64,000 nt of DNA. Origin: Uliginosibacterium sp. Lineage in GTDB: Bacteria; Pseudomonadota; Gammaproteobacteria; Burkholderiales; Rhodocyclaceae. This document shows, piece by piece, positions 8,758 to 16,852 of the stretch (the stretch's first letter is position 1; the number at the start of each line of letters is the position of its first letter). Where the stretch lies: assembly GCA_016718265.1 (NCBI GenBank), contig JADKDZ010000004.1, positions 124,001 to 188,000 of the forward strand, written 5' to 3'. The notes below the pieces were generated by a model, which had not been told where the DNA came from, made no database searches, and saw only the letters and a list, made by a program, of their open reading frames with translations. The position numbers and the translations under genes were made by a program.

Positions 8758-9723
8758 ATGTGCAAGTTGATGACGATTACGATGCTGACGCTGTTGTGCG
8801 CCTTATCCTTGGGGTCCTGTGGCGGTGGGGGTGGCAGCGAACCCGCGGTGACGGCTGCGACCGGCAGCTCCAGTTCCTCAAGCTCATCGAGCTCCTCAAG
8901 TTCATCAAGCAGTTCGAGCAGTTCCAGCAGTTCCAGCTCATCAAGCAGCTCCAGCTCTTCGAGCAGTTCGAGCAGTGGCGGCAGCGCACTGCCGTACCCG
9001 GCCGATGCCGCGATCATCTTCCTGCACCACTCCACCGGCGGCGTCGTGCTGGGCAATGGCACCCAGGACGCGCTCGACCAGCTGAATGCCGCGCGGGGCA
9101 CCCGCTATACCCTGGCCGGACAGGACTACCCCTCCGGCGCCTACTCGGTCGGCTGGTCGAACTACCCCTATGACTACTGGAATCTGTGGGTGAATCCCGC
9201 GCGTCAGGGCGATACCCAAGAGGCGACGCTGGCACAACTCGCGGCCCAATACCGTCTGGTGGTGTGGAAGCACTGCTATCCGGTGAGCAGTATCGGTGTG
9301 GATGCCGGCTTGCCCTCGGTGTCGTCCTCCGCGCAAACCCTGGGGAACTTCCAGTTGCAGTACCAGGCGCTCAAGACCGCGATGCGTGCCCAGCCCTACA
9401 CCCGCTTCCTGGTCTGGACCGGCGCCGTGCAGCTCCAGACCAATCTGAGCGCGGGCGAGGCCCAGCGCATGAAACAGTTCGTCGATTGGCTGCGCACGAC
9501 CTGGGACGAGCCGGGCGACAACATCTACCTCTTCGACTTCTATGCGCTCGAAACCGCCGGCAGCGCGGGTGGCCTCTACCTGAACCCCGCCTACGCCGCG
9601 AGCAGCAGTGATGATCATCCCTCGGATACCTTCGCCCGCACGATCGCCGCGCCGCGCTTTGCCAAGCGCATGGCCGACGTGCTCGCTGGCATGGGAGACC
9701 GGACATCCCTGAGTGGCGATTGA
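8758..9723 (+). CDS. lipoprotein with 37-serine linker and SGNH-hydrolase-like domain
   Basis: 321-residue predicted lipoprotein. The lipobox is LGSC near residue 21, followed by a five-Gly tract. A run of 37 serines (nt 8866-8976), using mixed AGC/AGT/TCN codons, links the anchor to a domain of about 240 residues. That domain opens with IIFLHHSTGG and ends with SSDDHPSD before the last helix, an arrangement that could supply the Ser and Asp-x-His of an SGNH/GDSL-type hydrolase; this is an inference, not a firm match. Polyserine linkers are typical of carbohydrate-active secreted proteins in some proteobacteria. The ATG at 8758 follows GAGGGAGA. The LxxCGGGGG anchor style is shared with the lipoproteins at 14979 and 16853. 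Confidence 0.7.
   Translation: MCKLMTITMLTLLCALSLGSCGGGGGSEPAVTAATGSSSSSSSSSSSSSSSSSSSSSSSSSSSSSSSSSSSSSGGSALPYPADAAIIFLHHSTGGVVLGNGTQDALDQLNAARGTRYTLAGQDYPSGAYSVGWSNYPYDYWNLWVNPARQGDTQEATLAQLAAQYRLVVWKHCYPVSSIGVDAGLPSVSSSAQTLGNFQLQYQALKTAMRAQPYTRFLVWTGAVQLQTNLSAGEAQRMKQFVDWLRTTWDEPGDNIYLFDFYALETAGSAGGLYLNPAYAASSSDDHPSDTFARTIAAPRFAKRMADVLAGMGDRTSLSGD
8866..8976 (+). repeat. polyserine-coding low-complexity tract
   Basis: 111 bases coding 37 consecutive serines inside the lipoprotein gene. Codons are mixed, so the DNA is not a simple microsatellite, but short AGC/TCN repeats make it prone to slippage and read collapse. The count as assembled should be treated with caution. Confidence 0.9.
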
Positions 9724-9911
9724 GGCGCTGCCCGCCCGGATTGGACATCGCTTGGCGCCGTCCCTAGACTGTGTCGCCCGCGGCGTGTGCGCCCGGGCAG
9801 CAGACGGGCGCCGGATTCCTGCGCCACACACTATCAATCACGGCTAGAGCCCACGGTGGCGCTGCGCGCGCAGATCCGCCGGGCGTGGCTGAGCTTTGCG
9901 GAGCGCAATGG

Positions 9912-10454
9912 ATGAGCGTCAATCTACTGATACTGCCCGGCATCGGGAACTCGGATGCCGAGCACTGGCAAACCCTGTGGCAAGCCTCCGGCCCCGCGTT
10001 CTCACGCATTCCGCAAGCGGAGTGGGACGCTCCCCAACGTGCCGACTGGGTTCGCCAGCTCGAAGCCAGCCTGCAGGAAAAAGGCCCGGACACCATCCTC
10101 GTCGCACACAGCCTCTCCTGCCTGCTGGTCGCCCACTGGGCGCCCACCACGCGCCTCAAACCGCGCGCTGCGTTATTGGTCGCGCCACCGGACCCCGCCG
10201 CAAGTGTCTTTCCGCCGGAAGCACTCAGCTTTGCGCAGCCGCCCATGATGCCTTTGGGTTTTCCGGCCTTGCTCGTTGCCAGTGAAAACGATCCTTACGC
10301 AAGCCTCGGCTTCGCACAAGGCTGCGCAGCGGCGTGGGGCGCAGAATTCGTCAGCATCGGCAATGCCGGCCACATCAACACCACCGCCGGTTACGGCGCC
10401 TGGCCCCAGGGCCGGCAATTGCTGGACCGGCTGATTGCCGAGACGCAGGGCTGA
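9912..10454 (+). CDS. RBBP9/YdeN family serine hydrolase
   Basis: 180-residue alpha/beta hydrolase of the RBBP9/YdeN family. It begins ILPGIGNSDAEHWQTLW, a family hallmark; the nucleophile Ser is in HSLSC (usually HSLGC). Asp in NDPYAS and His in NAGHIN complete the triad. The substrate is unknown for most bacterial members. The ATG at 9912 has GGAG upstream and matches the usual N-terminus; the frame is open further upstream but the extension is not homologous in style. Confidence 0.88.
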   Translation: MSVNLLILPGIGNSDAEHWQTLWQASGPAFSRIPQAEWDAPQRADWVRQLEASLQEKGPDTILVAHSLSCLLVAHWAPTTRLKPRAALLVAPPDPAASVFPPEALSFAQPPMMPLGFPALLVASENDPYASLGFAQGCAAAWGAEFVSIGNAGHINTTAGYGAWPQGRQLLDRLIAETQG

Positions 10455-10608
10455 TTCCGGGCCGTTTTTTTGGCGATCGAGACTTGCTGCGGCACCACCT
10501 TTCACACTTGCCACCCGCGCAGTTTGGCCTCAGGCTTCCGGCCTTATCCAAGGCCCGCGTGTGAGAGGCGGCGCTTGGGGCGACGACTGATTGTGTGGAG
10601 GAGTGTGC

Positions 10609-11775
10609 ATGTCTTTGAATCCTGTGATTTCGGTGCTGGGGCGCAAGCTGCGTCTGGCGGTGATTGGTGGTGGCCCGGGCTCGTTCATCGGGGCGATGCA
10701 TCGGCTGGCGGCGCAGCTCGATAACCGCTACGAGCTGGTGGCGGCAGCTTTGTCGTCGGACCCTGAGAAGTGCCTGAAAGCCGGGCTGGAGCTCGGCTTG
10801 CCGGCTGATCGCGTGTATGCCTCCGGGTTGGCTTTGATTGCTGCCGAGCAGGCGCATCCACATGGCGCCGACGTCGTGGCGATCATGACGCCCAACGACA
10901 GCCACTTCGAACTCGCCACCGCAGCACTGCAGCATGGGTTTGACGTGATCTGCGACAAGCCGATGACCAACACGCTGGAGGAGGCGGAGCGGCTGTGCGC
11001 CACCGTGCGCGAGACCGGCAAGGTGTTCTGCCTGACGCACAATTACACCGGCTACCCGATGGCGCGTCAGGCCAAAGAGATGGTTGCGGCGGGGATGCTC
11101 GGCGAGCTTCGCCTGATCCAGGTCGAATACGTGCAGGGCTTCAACGCCCGTGAGGTACCCGCGCAACCGGGCTCCTGGCGGCATGATCCGGTGAAGGGCG
11201 GGCCGTCGCTGGTGATGGGCGATATCGGCACGCACGCACACAATTTGCTGCGTTTCATTACCGGGCTGGAGGTGGAGGAGGTGGCGGCCGAGGTCGGCAG
11301 CATTGTGCCGGGCCGGGTCGTGCATGACTATGCCGGCGCCATGTTGCGGCTCTCCCGTGGTGTGCGGGGCAGCTTCTGGGTGACGCAGGCGGCGAGCGGG
11401 GTGGAGAACAGCCTGGCGATCCGCGTCAGCGGCAGCAAGGGTACGCTGGAATGGAATCAGGAAGTGCCCCAGATCCTCAAGTTCAAGCCGCTGGATGGTC
11501 CGGCGGAAGAGCGCACGCCGAATGGTCCCGAGGTGCTGCCGCTGGCGGCGCGCTCCTCGCGCATTGTCAGGGGCCACCCCGAGGGCTTTCCCGAGGCCTT
11601 TGCCAATTTGTACTCTGACGCGGCCGAGGCGATTGCGGCACGCCGCACCGGCACGCAGGTCAATCCACTGGCCCTGCATTTCCCGAATGCGGAAGATGGC
11701 CTCGCCGGCGTGCGTTTCGTGGCGGCAGTGATTGCGTCCAGTTCAGCCCAGGGGGCGTGGACCCGCGTCGGCTGA
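10609..11775 (+). CDS. Gfo/Idh/MocA family NAD(P)-dependent oxidoreductase
   Basis: 388-residue oxidoreductase. An N-terminal Rossmann domain shows VIGGGPGSF (near residue 18) and the conserved catalytic Lys in CDKPMTN (EKP in most relatives). The C-terminal sheet domain contains the DIGTHAHN substrate-site motif. Family members oxidise or reduce sugars, inositols or bile pigments; the substrate here cannot be read. The start is firm: GGAGGAG lies six bases before the ATG at 10609. No sugar-metabolism neighbours are present. Confidence 0.88.
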   Translation: MSLNPVISVLGRKLRLAVIGGGPGSFIGAMHRLAAQLDNRYELVAAALSSDPEKCLKAGLELGLPADRVYASGLALIAAEQAHPHGADVVAIMTPNDSHFELATAALQHGFDVICDKPMTNTLEEAERLCATVRETGKVFCLTHNYTGYPMARQAKEMVAAGMLGELRLIQVEYVQGFNAREVPAQPGSWRHDPVKGGPSLVMGDIGTHAHNLLRFITGLEVEEVAAEVGSIVPGRVVHDYAGAMLRLSRGVRGSFWVTQAASGVENSLAIRVSGSKGTLEWNQEVPQILKFKPLDGPAEERTPNGPEVLPLAARSSRIVRGHPEGFPEAFANLYSDAAEAIAARRTGTQVNPLALHFPNAEDGLAGVRFVAAVIASSSAQGAWTRVG

Positions 11776-11865
11776 GTCTGCCTGACGTCTGGCGGCTGGG
11801 CGTAACAGACGCCCGGCCGCTCGCCTATCATGGCGACCCCTTCATGAATTTTGCAGGCGCACACC

Positions 11866-12987
11866 ATGAGCAGACGAATCCTGTTGTTGAGCGTGTCAGC
11901 CGGGGCGGGCCACATGCGGGCGGCCGAGGCGATCCGGGCGGCGGCGCTTGCCCGCGGCGAGGCGGTTGAGGCCACCCATCTCGACGTGATGGATTTCGTC
12001 TCGCCCGCGTTCCGCAAGCTGTATGCCGATTACTACATCAGCCTGGTCAACAAGCTGCCTGCGGTGTGGGGCTACCTCTACCAGGTCACCAACGATGCCG
12101 ATCCCGCCGCGCCGATGCAGAAGCTGCGGCGTGCCGTGGAGCGCCTGTCGACGCGGGCCTTGCGCCAGAAAATCCGCGCCTTCAAGCCGGATGTGATCAT
12201 CTGCACCCACTTTCTGCCGGCCGAAATCCTGGCGCGGATGATCCGCAAGGATGATCTCGATTGCCCGGTGTGGGTGCAGGTCACCGATTTCGACCTGCAC
12301 CGGATGTGGGTGCAAGACCACATGGCCGGCTATTTCGCGGCCAGCGAAGAGGTCGCCTACCGCATGCAGGCACAGGGCATCGCGGCGGACACCATTCACG
12401 TCACCGGCATCCCGATCATGCCTGCCTTCGGCCAGCAGCTGGATCGCCGCGTCTGCGCGGCCGAGTACGGCCTGGACCCCGCGCGCACCACCATTCTGCT
12501 GATGGGCGGTGGCGCCGGATTGGGCAGCCTGGATACGGTGGCGGAGCGCCTGCTGGCGCTGGGCGACGATTTTCAGCTCATCGCCCTGGCCGGGCGCAAC
12601 GCCGCGGCACTTGCCGGCCTGCAGGCGCTGGCGGCGCGCTACCCCGGGCGCCTGCTGCCGCAGGGCTTTACCGACAAGGTGGAGCGCCTGATGGCCTGCG
12701 CCGATCTGGCGATCACCAAGCCGGGCGGGCTGACGACTTCCGAATGTCTGGCGATGGGGCTGCCGATGATCGTCAATTCGCCGATCCCGGGCCAGGAGGA
12801 GCGCAATGCCGACTACCTGCTGGAGCAGGGCGTGGCCTTGAAAGCCTGTGACGCGGTGACCCTGGAATACCGCGTCGGCCTGTTGCTGGCCGAGCCCGAG
12901 CGCCTGCAGTCGATGCGCGCACGTGCGCTGGCGCTGGGCCGGCCGGATGCAGCGCAGCGGGTGCTGGCGACGGTGTTGGGGAACTGA
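11866..12987 (+). CDS. MGDG-synthase/UgtP-like glycosyltransferase
   Basis: 373-residue GT-B fold glycosyltransferase of the family that contains plant MGDG synthase and Bacillus UgtP, which add hexoses to diacylglycerol, and MurG more distantly. The N-terminal SAGAGHMRAAEAI and DVMDFVSP are the MGDG-synthase signature; the C-terminal half carries GGGAG and KPGGLTTSEC with PIPGQEE, the nucleotide-sugar site. It heads a tight operon: the next gene starts two bases after its stop. A glycolipid product is plausible but inferred from family only. Confidence 0.85.
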   Translation: MSRRILLLSVSAGAGHMRAAEAIRAAALARGEAVEATHLDVMDFVSPAFRKLYADYYISLVNKLPAVWGYLYQVTNDADPAAPMQKLRRAVERLSTRALRQKIRAFKPDVIICTHFLPAEILARMIRKDDLDCPVWVQVTDFDLHRMWVQDHMAGYFAASEEVAYRMQAQGIAADTIHVTGIPIMPAFGQQLDRRVCAAEYGLDPARTTILLMGGGAGLGSLDTVAERLLALGDDFQLIALAGRNAAALAGLQALAARYPGRLLPQGFTDKVERLMACADLAITKPGGLTTSECLAMGLPMIVNSPIPGQEERNADYLLEQGVALKACDAVTLEYRVGLLLAEPERLQSMRARALALGRPDAAQRVLATVLGN

Positions 12988-12989
12988 GC

Positions 12990-13496
12990 ATGACGCCTGC
13001 GGTGCCGCTGTCGGTGACGACCCCGCGCCCGGCCTACCTCGCCTTGCACCTTGGCTGGGTCGTGCTCCTGGCCTTCTTCTTCGCCCAGGTCGAAATCCAG
13101 ATCGAGGGCGCGGCCGGCTGGGCGGCGAATCTGCCAACCTGGCGGATCGAGCAGCACTGGCTGCTGGACATCTTCTGGGGCGGCCGGGCGATGACGGGCT
13201 ATCACGCCTGGGTCTTCCCCTTCGTGGCGCTGATCTTCCATTTTCCGTTGGTGCTGTTCGCGCACTGGTCCTGGCGCGCGGAATGCCGGGTGCTTGCCAG
13301 CATCATGCTGTTCTGGGTCAGCGAAGATTTTCTGTGGTTCGTCTGCAACCCGGCCTATGGGCTGGCGCGGTTCAATCCCGCCGAGGTGCCCTGGCACAAG
13401 CATTGGTGGCTGGGCGCGCCGACCGATTACTGGCTGTCGCTGAGTGTGGCGGCGGTGATGCTGGGTTATTCATTCAAAGGCCGGAGGCAAGCATGA
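12990..13496 (+). CDS. hypothetical integral membrane protein
   Basis: 168-residue protein with four predicted membrane helices (about residues 18-37, 70-90, 98-115, 146-160) and a Trp/His-rich loop (VPWHKHWWLGAPTDYW). I do not recognise the family. It lies between the glycosyltransferase gene (2-base gap) and the exported phosphatase gene (ATGA overlap), so it is very probably co-translated with them and may act in the same envelope process. Confidence 0.7.
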   Translation: MTPAVPLSVTTPRPAYLALHLGWVVLLAFFFAQVEIQIEGAAGWAANLPTWRIEQHWLLDIFWGGRAMTGYHAWVFPFVALIFHFPLVLFAHWSWRAECRVLASIMLFWVSEDFLWFVCNPAYGLARFNPAEVPWHKHWWLGAPTDYWLSLSVAAVMLGYSFKGRRQA

Positions 13497-14077
13497 GGAT
13501 TCAGGTTCTATTCGCGCTGATTTTCGCCTGGGTGCTGGCGTTTTCGCTGTGGGCGATGCCTGCGCAAGCCGAGACGACCACTCGCAAGCCGGAATGGGCC
13601 ACGCCGATAGCCGCCGGGCAGAACCTTTTCCAGGTGACGCCCACGTTTTACCGCAGTGCCAAGCTGCAAGCCGAGAGCGTGGCGACGCTCAAGCGTCTGG
13701 GCGTCCACACCGTGGTGAGCCTGCGGGCGTTTCACTCGGATCGCCCGGTGCTGGAGAGCAGCGGCATCCGCCGCGTGCGAATCCGCATCTACACCTGGGA
13801 TATCGACGACAAGGAAGTGATCGCTGCCCTGCGCACGATCCGCGAAGCCGAGCGCCAGGGGCCGGTGCTGCTGCACTGCCTGCACGGCGCCGACCGCACC
13901 GGCCTGGTGACTGCCATGTATCGCATGGTCTACCAGGGCTGGACCCGCGAGGCGGCGCTTGATGAGCTGGAGCACGGCGGCTATGGCTACCACGCGATCT
14001 GGAAGAACATTCCCAAATACCTGAAAACGGTCGACATCGAGCAGATCAAACGCGCGGTCGAGCTACCGGCTGGATGA
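13493..14077 (+). CDS. exported dual-specificity/tyrosine-type phosphatase
   Basis: 194-residue Cys-phosphatase with an N-terminal signal peptide (cleavage near MPAQA, residue 25). The P-loop HCLHGADRTG (Cys near residue 128) is a full CX5R motif and the general-acid Asp is likely in TWDIDD. Such exported phosphatases can act on phosphoproteins, inositol phosphates or phospholipid head groups; the neighbouring lipid-type glycosyltransferase suggests a lipid substrate, which is inference. The start overlaps the previous stop (ATGA), with GGAGG six bases upstream. Confidence 0.85.
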   Translation: MRIQVLFALIFAWVLAFSLWAMPAQAETTTRKPEWATPIAAGQNLFQVTPTFYRSAKLQAESVATLKRLGVHTVVSLRAFHSDRPVLESSGIRRVRIRIYTWDIDDKEVIAALRTIREAERQGPVLLHCLHGADRTGLVTAMYRMVYQGWTREAALDELEHGGYGYHAIWKNIPKYLKTVDIEQIKRAVELPAG

Positions 14078-14090
14078 CGAGAGAATAGTG

Positions 14091-14709
14091 ATGATCCCGC
14101 TTGAAAAACGTTTTACCGGCCTGTTGATTGCGCTCGGCTTGATCTCCGGAGTGGCGCACGCCGCCAGCGAGATCGACACCGCAAAACTCTCCGAAAGCCA
14201 GGTCGAGATCCTGGACCTGAGCAAGCCGGGCGCAGCGGGCAAAACCTATCTTGCCGGCACGATTATCGCCACGCCGATGCCCAAGCTGTGCGCGCTGATT
14301 CAGCGCTATGTCGATTACCCAAGCTTCATGCCCAATACTGACAAGGCGCAGATTGTGGCGAGCGAGGCGGGCGCCACGCTGGTCGACATGAAGCTCAAGC
14401 TTCCCCCTGGGCAAGAGCAAGCAATACCGCCTGCGCATGACGCCCCAGACCAGCGCCAAGTCCTGCCGGCTCGGCTGGAAACTCGTGCCGCGTCCGGACT
14501 TGAGCCAGGACGAGACCATCGCCGACACCACCGGCTACTGGCTGCTGGAGCCGTCGGAGGCCGATGCGGGCAAAACGGTCGTGCGCTATCACGTGTATTC
14601 CGACCCCGGCCCGGTACCGATGGGCCTGGGCTGGATCGTCGATGCGCTCGGCAAGGACAGCCTGCCTAAAACCCTGGAAAGCTTGCGCGCCAAGGCACAA
14701 GCTCGCTGA
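14091..14709 (+). pseudogene. START/SRPBCC-like exported protein, frameshifted
   Basis: The frame starting at 14091 (a GTG lies just before) encodes a signal peptide and the first half of a START/polyketide-cyclase-like lipid-binding fold (LAGTIIATPMPKLC, YVDYPSFMPN). The second half (from about 14437, SCRLGWKLVPRP to VPMGLGWIVDALGK) is in the +1 frame. Removing one C from the C5 run at 14403-14407 restores one continuous protein of about 205 residues. This is either a sequencing error or a recent frameshift. It is the last gene of the glycosyltransferase operon; START domains bind lipids, in keeping with that context. Confidence 0.75.
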
Positions 14710-14978
14710 GCCTTGCCTAGACGGGCCTAGCGAGCATGCCTGGAGAGCCAAGCGGGGAGCGGCTCTGCGGGCAGGTCTGCAAGTCTGCCGCGCCCGGGGA
14801 GTGGATCGAGAATGCCGTATGAATTGACGCGCATCCGGTTTTACCCAAAAACCAAGTGAATCCGAAAGGCCCATGGCGGGCGACAAGCGGGAGACGTTTG
14901 CGTGGCACTCAGGTTAGGATTGGCTGAGCGGCCCACCCGGGTGCCTGCGCTCTCTTTTGTATGCTATTGGGGTTGTAC

Positions 14979-16799
14979 ATGCTTGTTTCGCGGCGTCTGG
15001 TCTGGGGCTTGGCTACGAGTGTCTGGCTGTTGGCCGCCTGCGGCGGCGGTGGAGGTGGCGGAGACGAGACGGCTGCAGTCGGCACGGCGGCCTCGAACCC
15101 AGTGGCAGCGACCCCTGACAAGGAAGCGCCCACGCCGCCCGGCGGGCTGGGCTTCGCCGGGCTGGGCGCGACGAGTGTGATCCTCAAGTGGGGCGAGGCG
15201 GCGGACAACGTCGGTGTCGCCGGTTTCGACATCTATCGCGATGGGCGCTACCTGGGCAGCGTCGGCGCGGTGGCACGGAGTTACGCCGATACCACGGTGA
15301 GCCCGCAGATGACGTATCGGTATCAGCTCAAGGCGCGGGACGCGGCAGGCAATCTTTCGGCGCCCAGCGCGGAACTGGTGGTGCAGACGCCGCCGCAAGC
15401 CGCCGTGACCCCCGCCCCCACGCCAGCGCAAAGCCCGACGCCCACACCGACTCCAACGCCCACCCCCACACCAACACCCGCGCCAACTCCCACACCATCA
15501 ACGGATACGATCCCGCCGACCCCTCCTTCCGGCCTGACCGCCGTGGCACCGAGCGCTGGCAGTGTGCGTCTCGCGTGGCTGGCCGGGGCGGACAATGTGG
15601 CGGTGACGGCGTATCGGGTCTATCTGAATGGGGCGCTGACCGCCACCGTCGCAGCGACCCAATATACGTTCACGGGGCTCGCGGCTGCCACGGACTACAC
15701 CCTGCAGGTGGCGGCCCTGGATGCGGCGGGCAACGCGTCGAGCGTCGCCAGCCTCGCCTGGTCTGCCACCACCGTGTATCGCCATGGTGATTCCATCAGC
15801 ATCGCTGCTGTGGCAGGAAGCCCGAAGGTCACCCAGACTTTTCTGGGCGGCGTCGACGGCCTGATCGAAACGACGGGGGAGGGTGCCGGTGTTGCCAATG
15901 GACAGGGCTGGGTGTTCAACGAGCTTGGCCACCCGACGCGGGCGGTGCAGGATCCCAAGCGCGGCAAGGTGCTGTTCACGCCGCAGGACGACAAGAACTA
16001 CAACGCCACGCGCCGCTATGACCCCGGGGTTGCCATCCCCGAGAAGCGTTACTTCTACAAGGCCCACTGGATTCGCAACGTGATGTTGCTCGATGGCTTG
16101 CCCTACGGCAAGAGCTACCAGTGGAAGCACGAGCGGGTGAACTGGAAGAACACGATTGTGGACGGAGACATGGAGATCAAGGTCCATAACCAGATCAAAG
16201 TTGCGGGGCTCGTCACGTACGTTAACCGGTCGGCAGCAGACAAGAGCACCTACTGGGACAGTCCGGTCGCGCCAGACAGCAACGGCGACTGGGCCCTGCT
16301 GGAGATGCTGGTCTATACGGGCACGCAGGGGCAGACCGATGGCAAGCTGATCACCCGCATTCACAAGAACGGCAAGACCACGGTCAATCAGAACCGGCAG
16401 GCCGAGCGGATCTATGCCGACCCCACGATGCGCCTGCGCTATTTCATCGAGCAGAACTACTTCGGCAACTTCGGCCAACGCGAAGACGGTGTCGACAATC
16501 CCCTGCCCAAGCCCCAGGTGCGTGAGCTCTACTCTGATGACAGCCGGGTCATCGTCGGCAACGATGCCGTCTCCGGCTGGCAGCGGATCGAGCTGCGCGA
16601 CACCGTGTCCTTGCAGACCGCAAAGCTTCGCGAGTTGCAGAGCTGGCGCGTCTGGGACGGGCGCATCGAGTTTAAGCTCAACACGGGCGGCTTGCCGCGC
16701 GGACTACATGACATGCATCTGGTCGTCATTTCCGGGCTGGACGCCGACGGACTGGACGTCGTCCAGCAGTCCATCCCGGTTCGCGTCCAGGTAGATTGA
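14979..16799 (+). CDS. lipoprotein with two FN3 domains and Pro/Thr linker
   Basis: 606-residue predicted lipoprotein. Lipobox LAAC is followed by seven Gly. An FN3-like domain (about residues 45-135), a (Pro-Thr)n linker (about 145-170), a second FN3 domain (about 172-260) and a C-terminal region of about 340 residues follow. The C-terminal region has WNLW-free, Trp/Tyr-rich beta pattern and looks like a jelly-roll glycan-binding or lyase-like fold, but I cannot name the family. FN3 plus PT linker is typical of extracellular polysaccharide-acting proteins. ATG at 14979 has GGGG seven bases upstream; an ATG at 14961 is possible. Its first 140 residues are nearly identical to the next gene's. 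Confidence 0.72.
   Translation: MLVSRRLVWGLATSVWLLAACGGGGGGGDETAAVGTAASNPVAATPDKEAPTPPGGLGFAGLGATSVILKWGEAADNVGVAGFDIYRDGRYLGSVGAVARSYADTTVSPQMTYRYQLKARDAAGNLSAPSAELVVQTPPQAAVTPAPTPAQSPTPTPTPTPTPTPTPAPTPTPSTDTIPPTPPSGLTAVAPSAGSVRLAWLAGADNVAVTAYRVYLNGALTATVAATQYTFTGLAAATDYTLQVAALDAAGNASSVASLAWSATTVYRHGDSISIAAVAGSPKVTQTFLGGVDGLIETTGEGAGVANGQGWVFNELGHPTRAVQDPKRGKVLFTPQDDKNYNATRRYDPGVAIPEKRYFYKAHWIRNVMLLDGLPYGKSYQWKHERVNWKNTIVDGDMEIKVHNQIKVAGLVTYVNRSAADKSTYWDSPVAPDSNGDWALLEMLVYTGTQGQTDGKLITRIHKNGKTTVNQNRQAERIYADPTMRLRYFIEQNYFGNFGQREDGVDNPLPKPQVRELYSDDSRVIVGNDAVSGWQRIELRDTVSLQTAKLRELQSWRVWDGRIEFKLNTGGLPRGLHDMHLVVISGLDADGLDVVQQSIPVRVQVD
15032..15450 (+). repeat. copy 1 of a 0.4-kb near-identical duplication
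   Basis: This stretch, coding the lipobox, poly-Gly, first FN3 domain and start of the PT linker, recurs at 16948-17366 (offset 1916) with only scattered differences, most in the last third. Outside it the two lipoproteins differ completely, including their signal peptides. Recent gene conversion or domain duplication is the likely cause. Confidence 0.9.
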
Positions 16800-16852
16800 C
16801 GCCCGCACACCTTGCACGGGCCTACTTTCCACTCTTTCGCGGCGCTTGCTGT

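Noticed and set aside
15405..15505. Short tandem pattern resembling a CRISPR or microsatellite array
   Set aside because: It is the Pro/Thr-coding linker of a lipoprotein, in frame, with no spacers.
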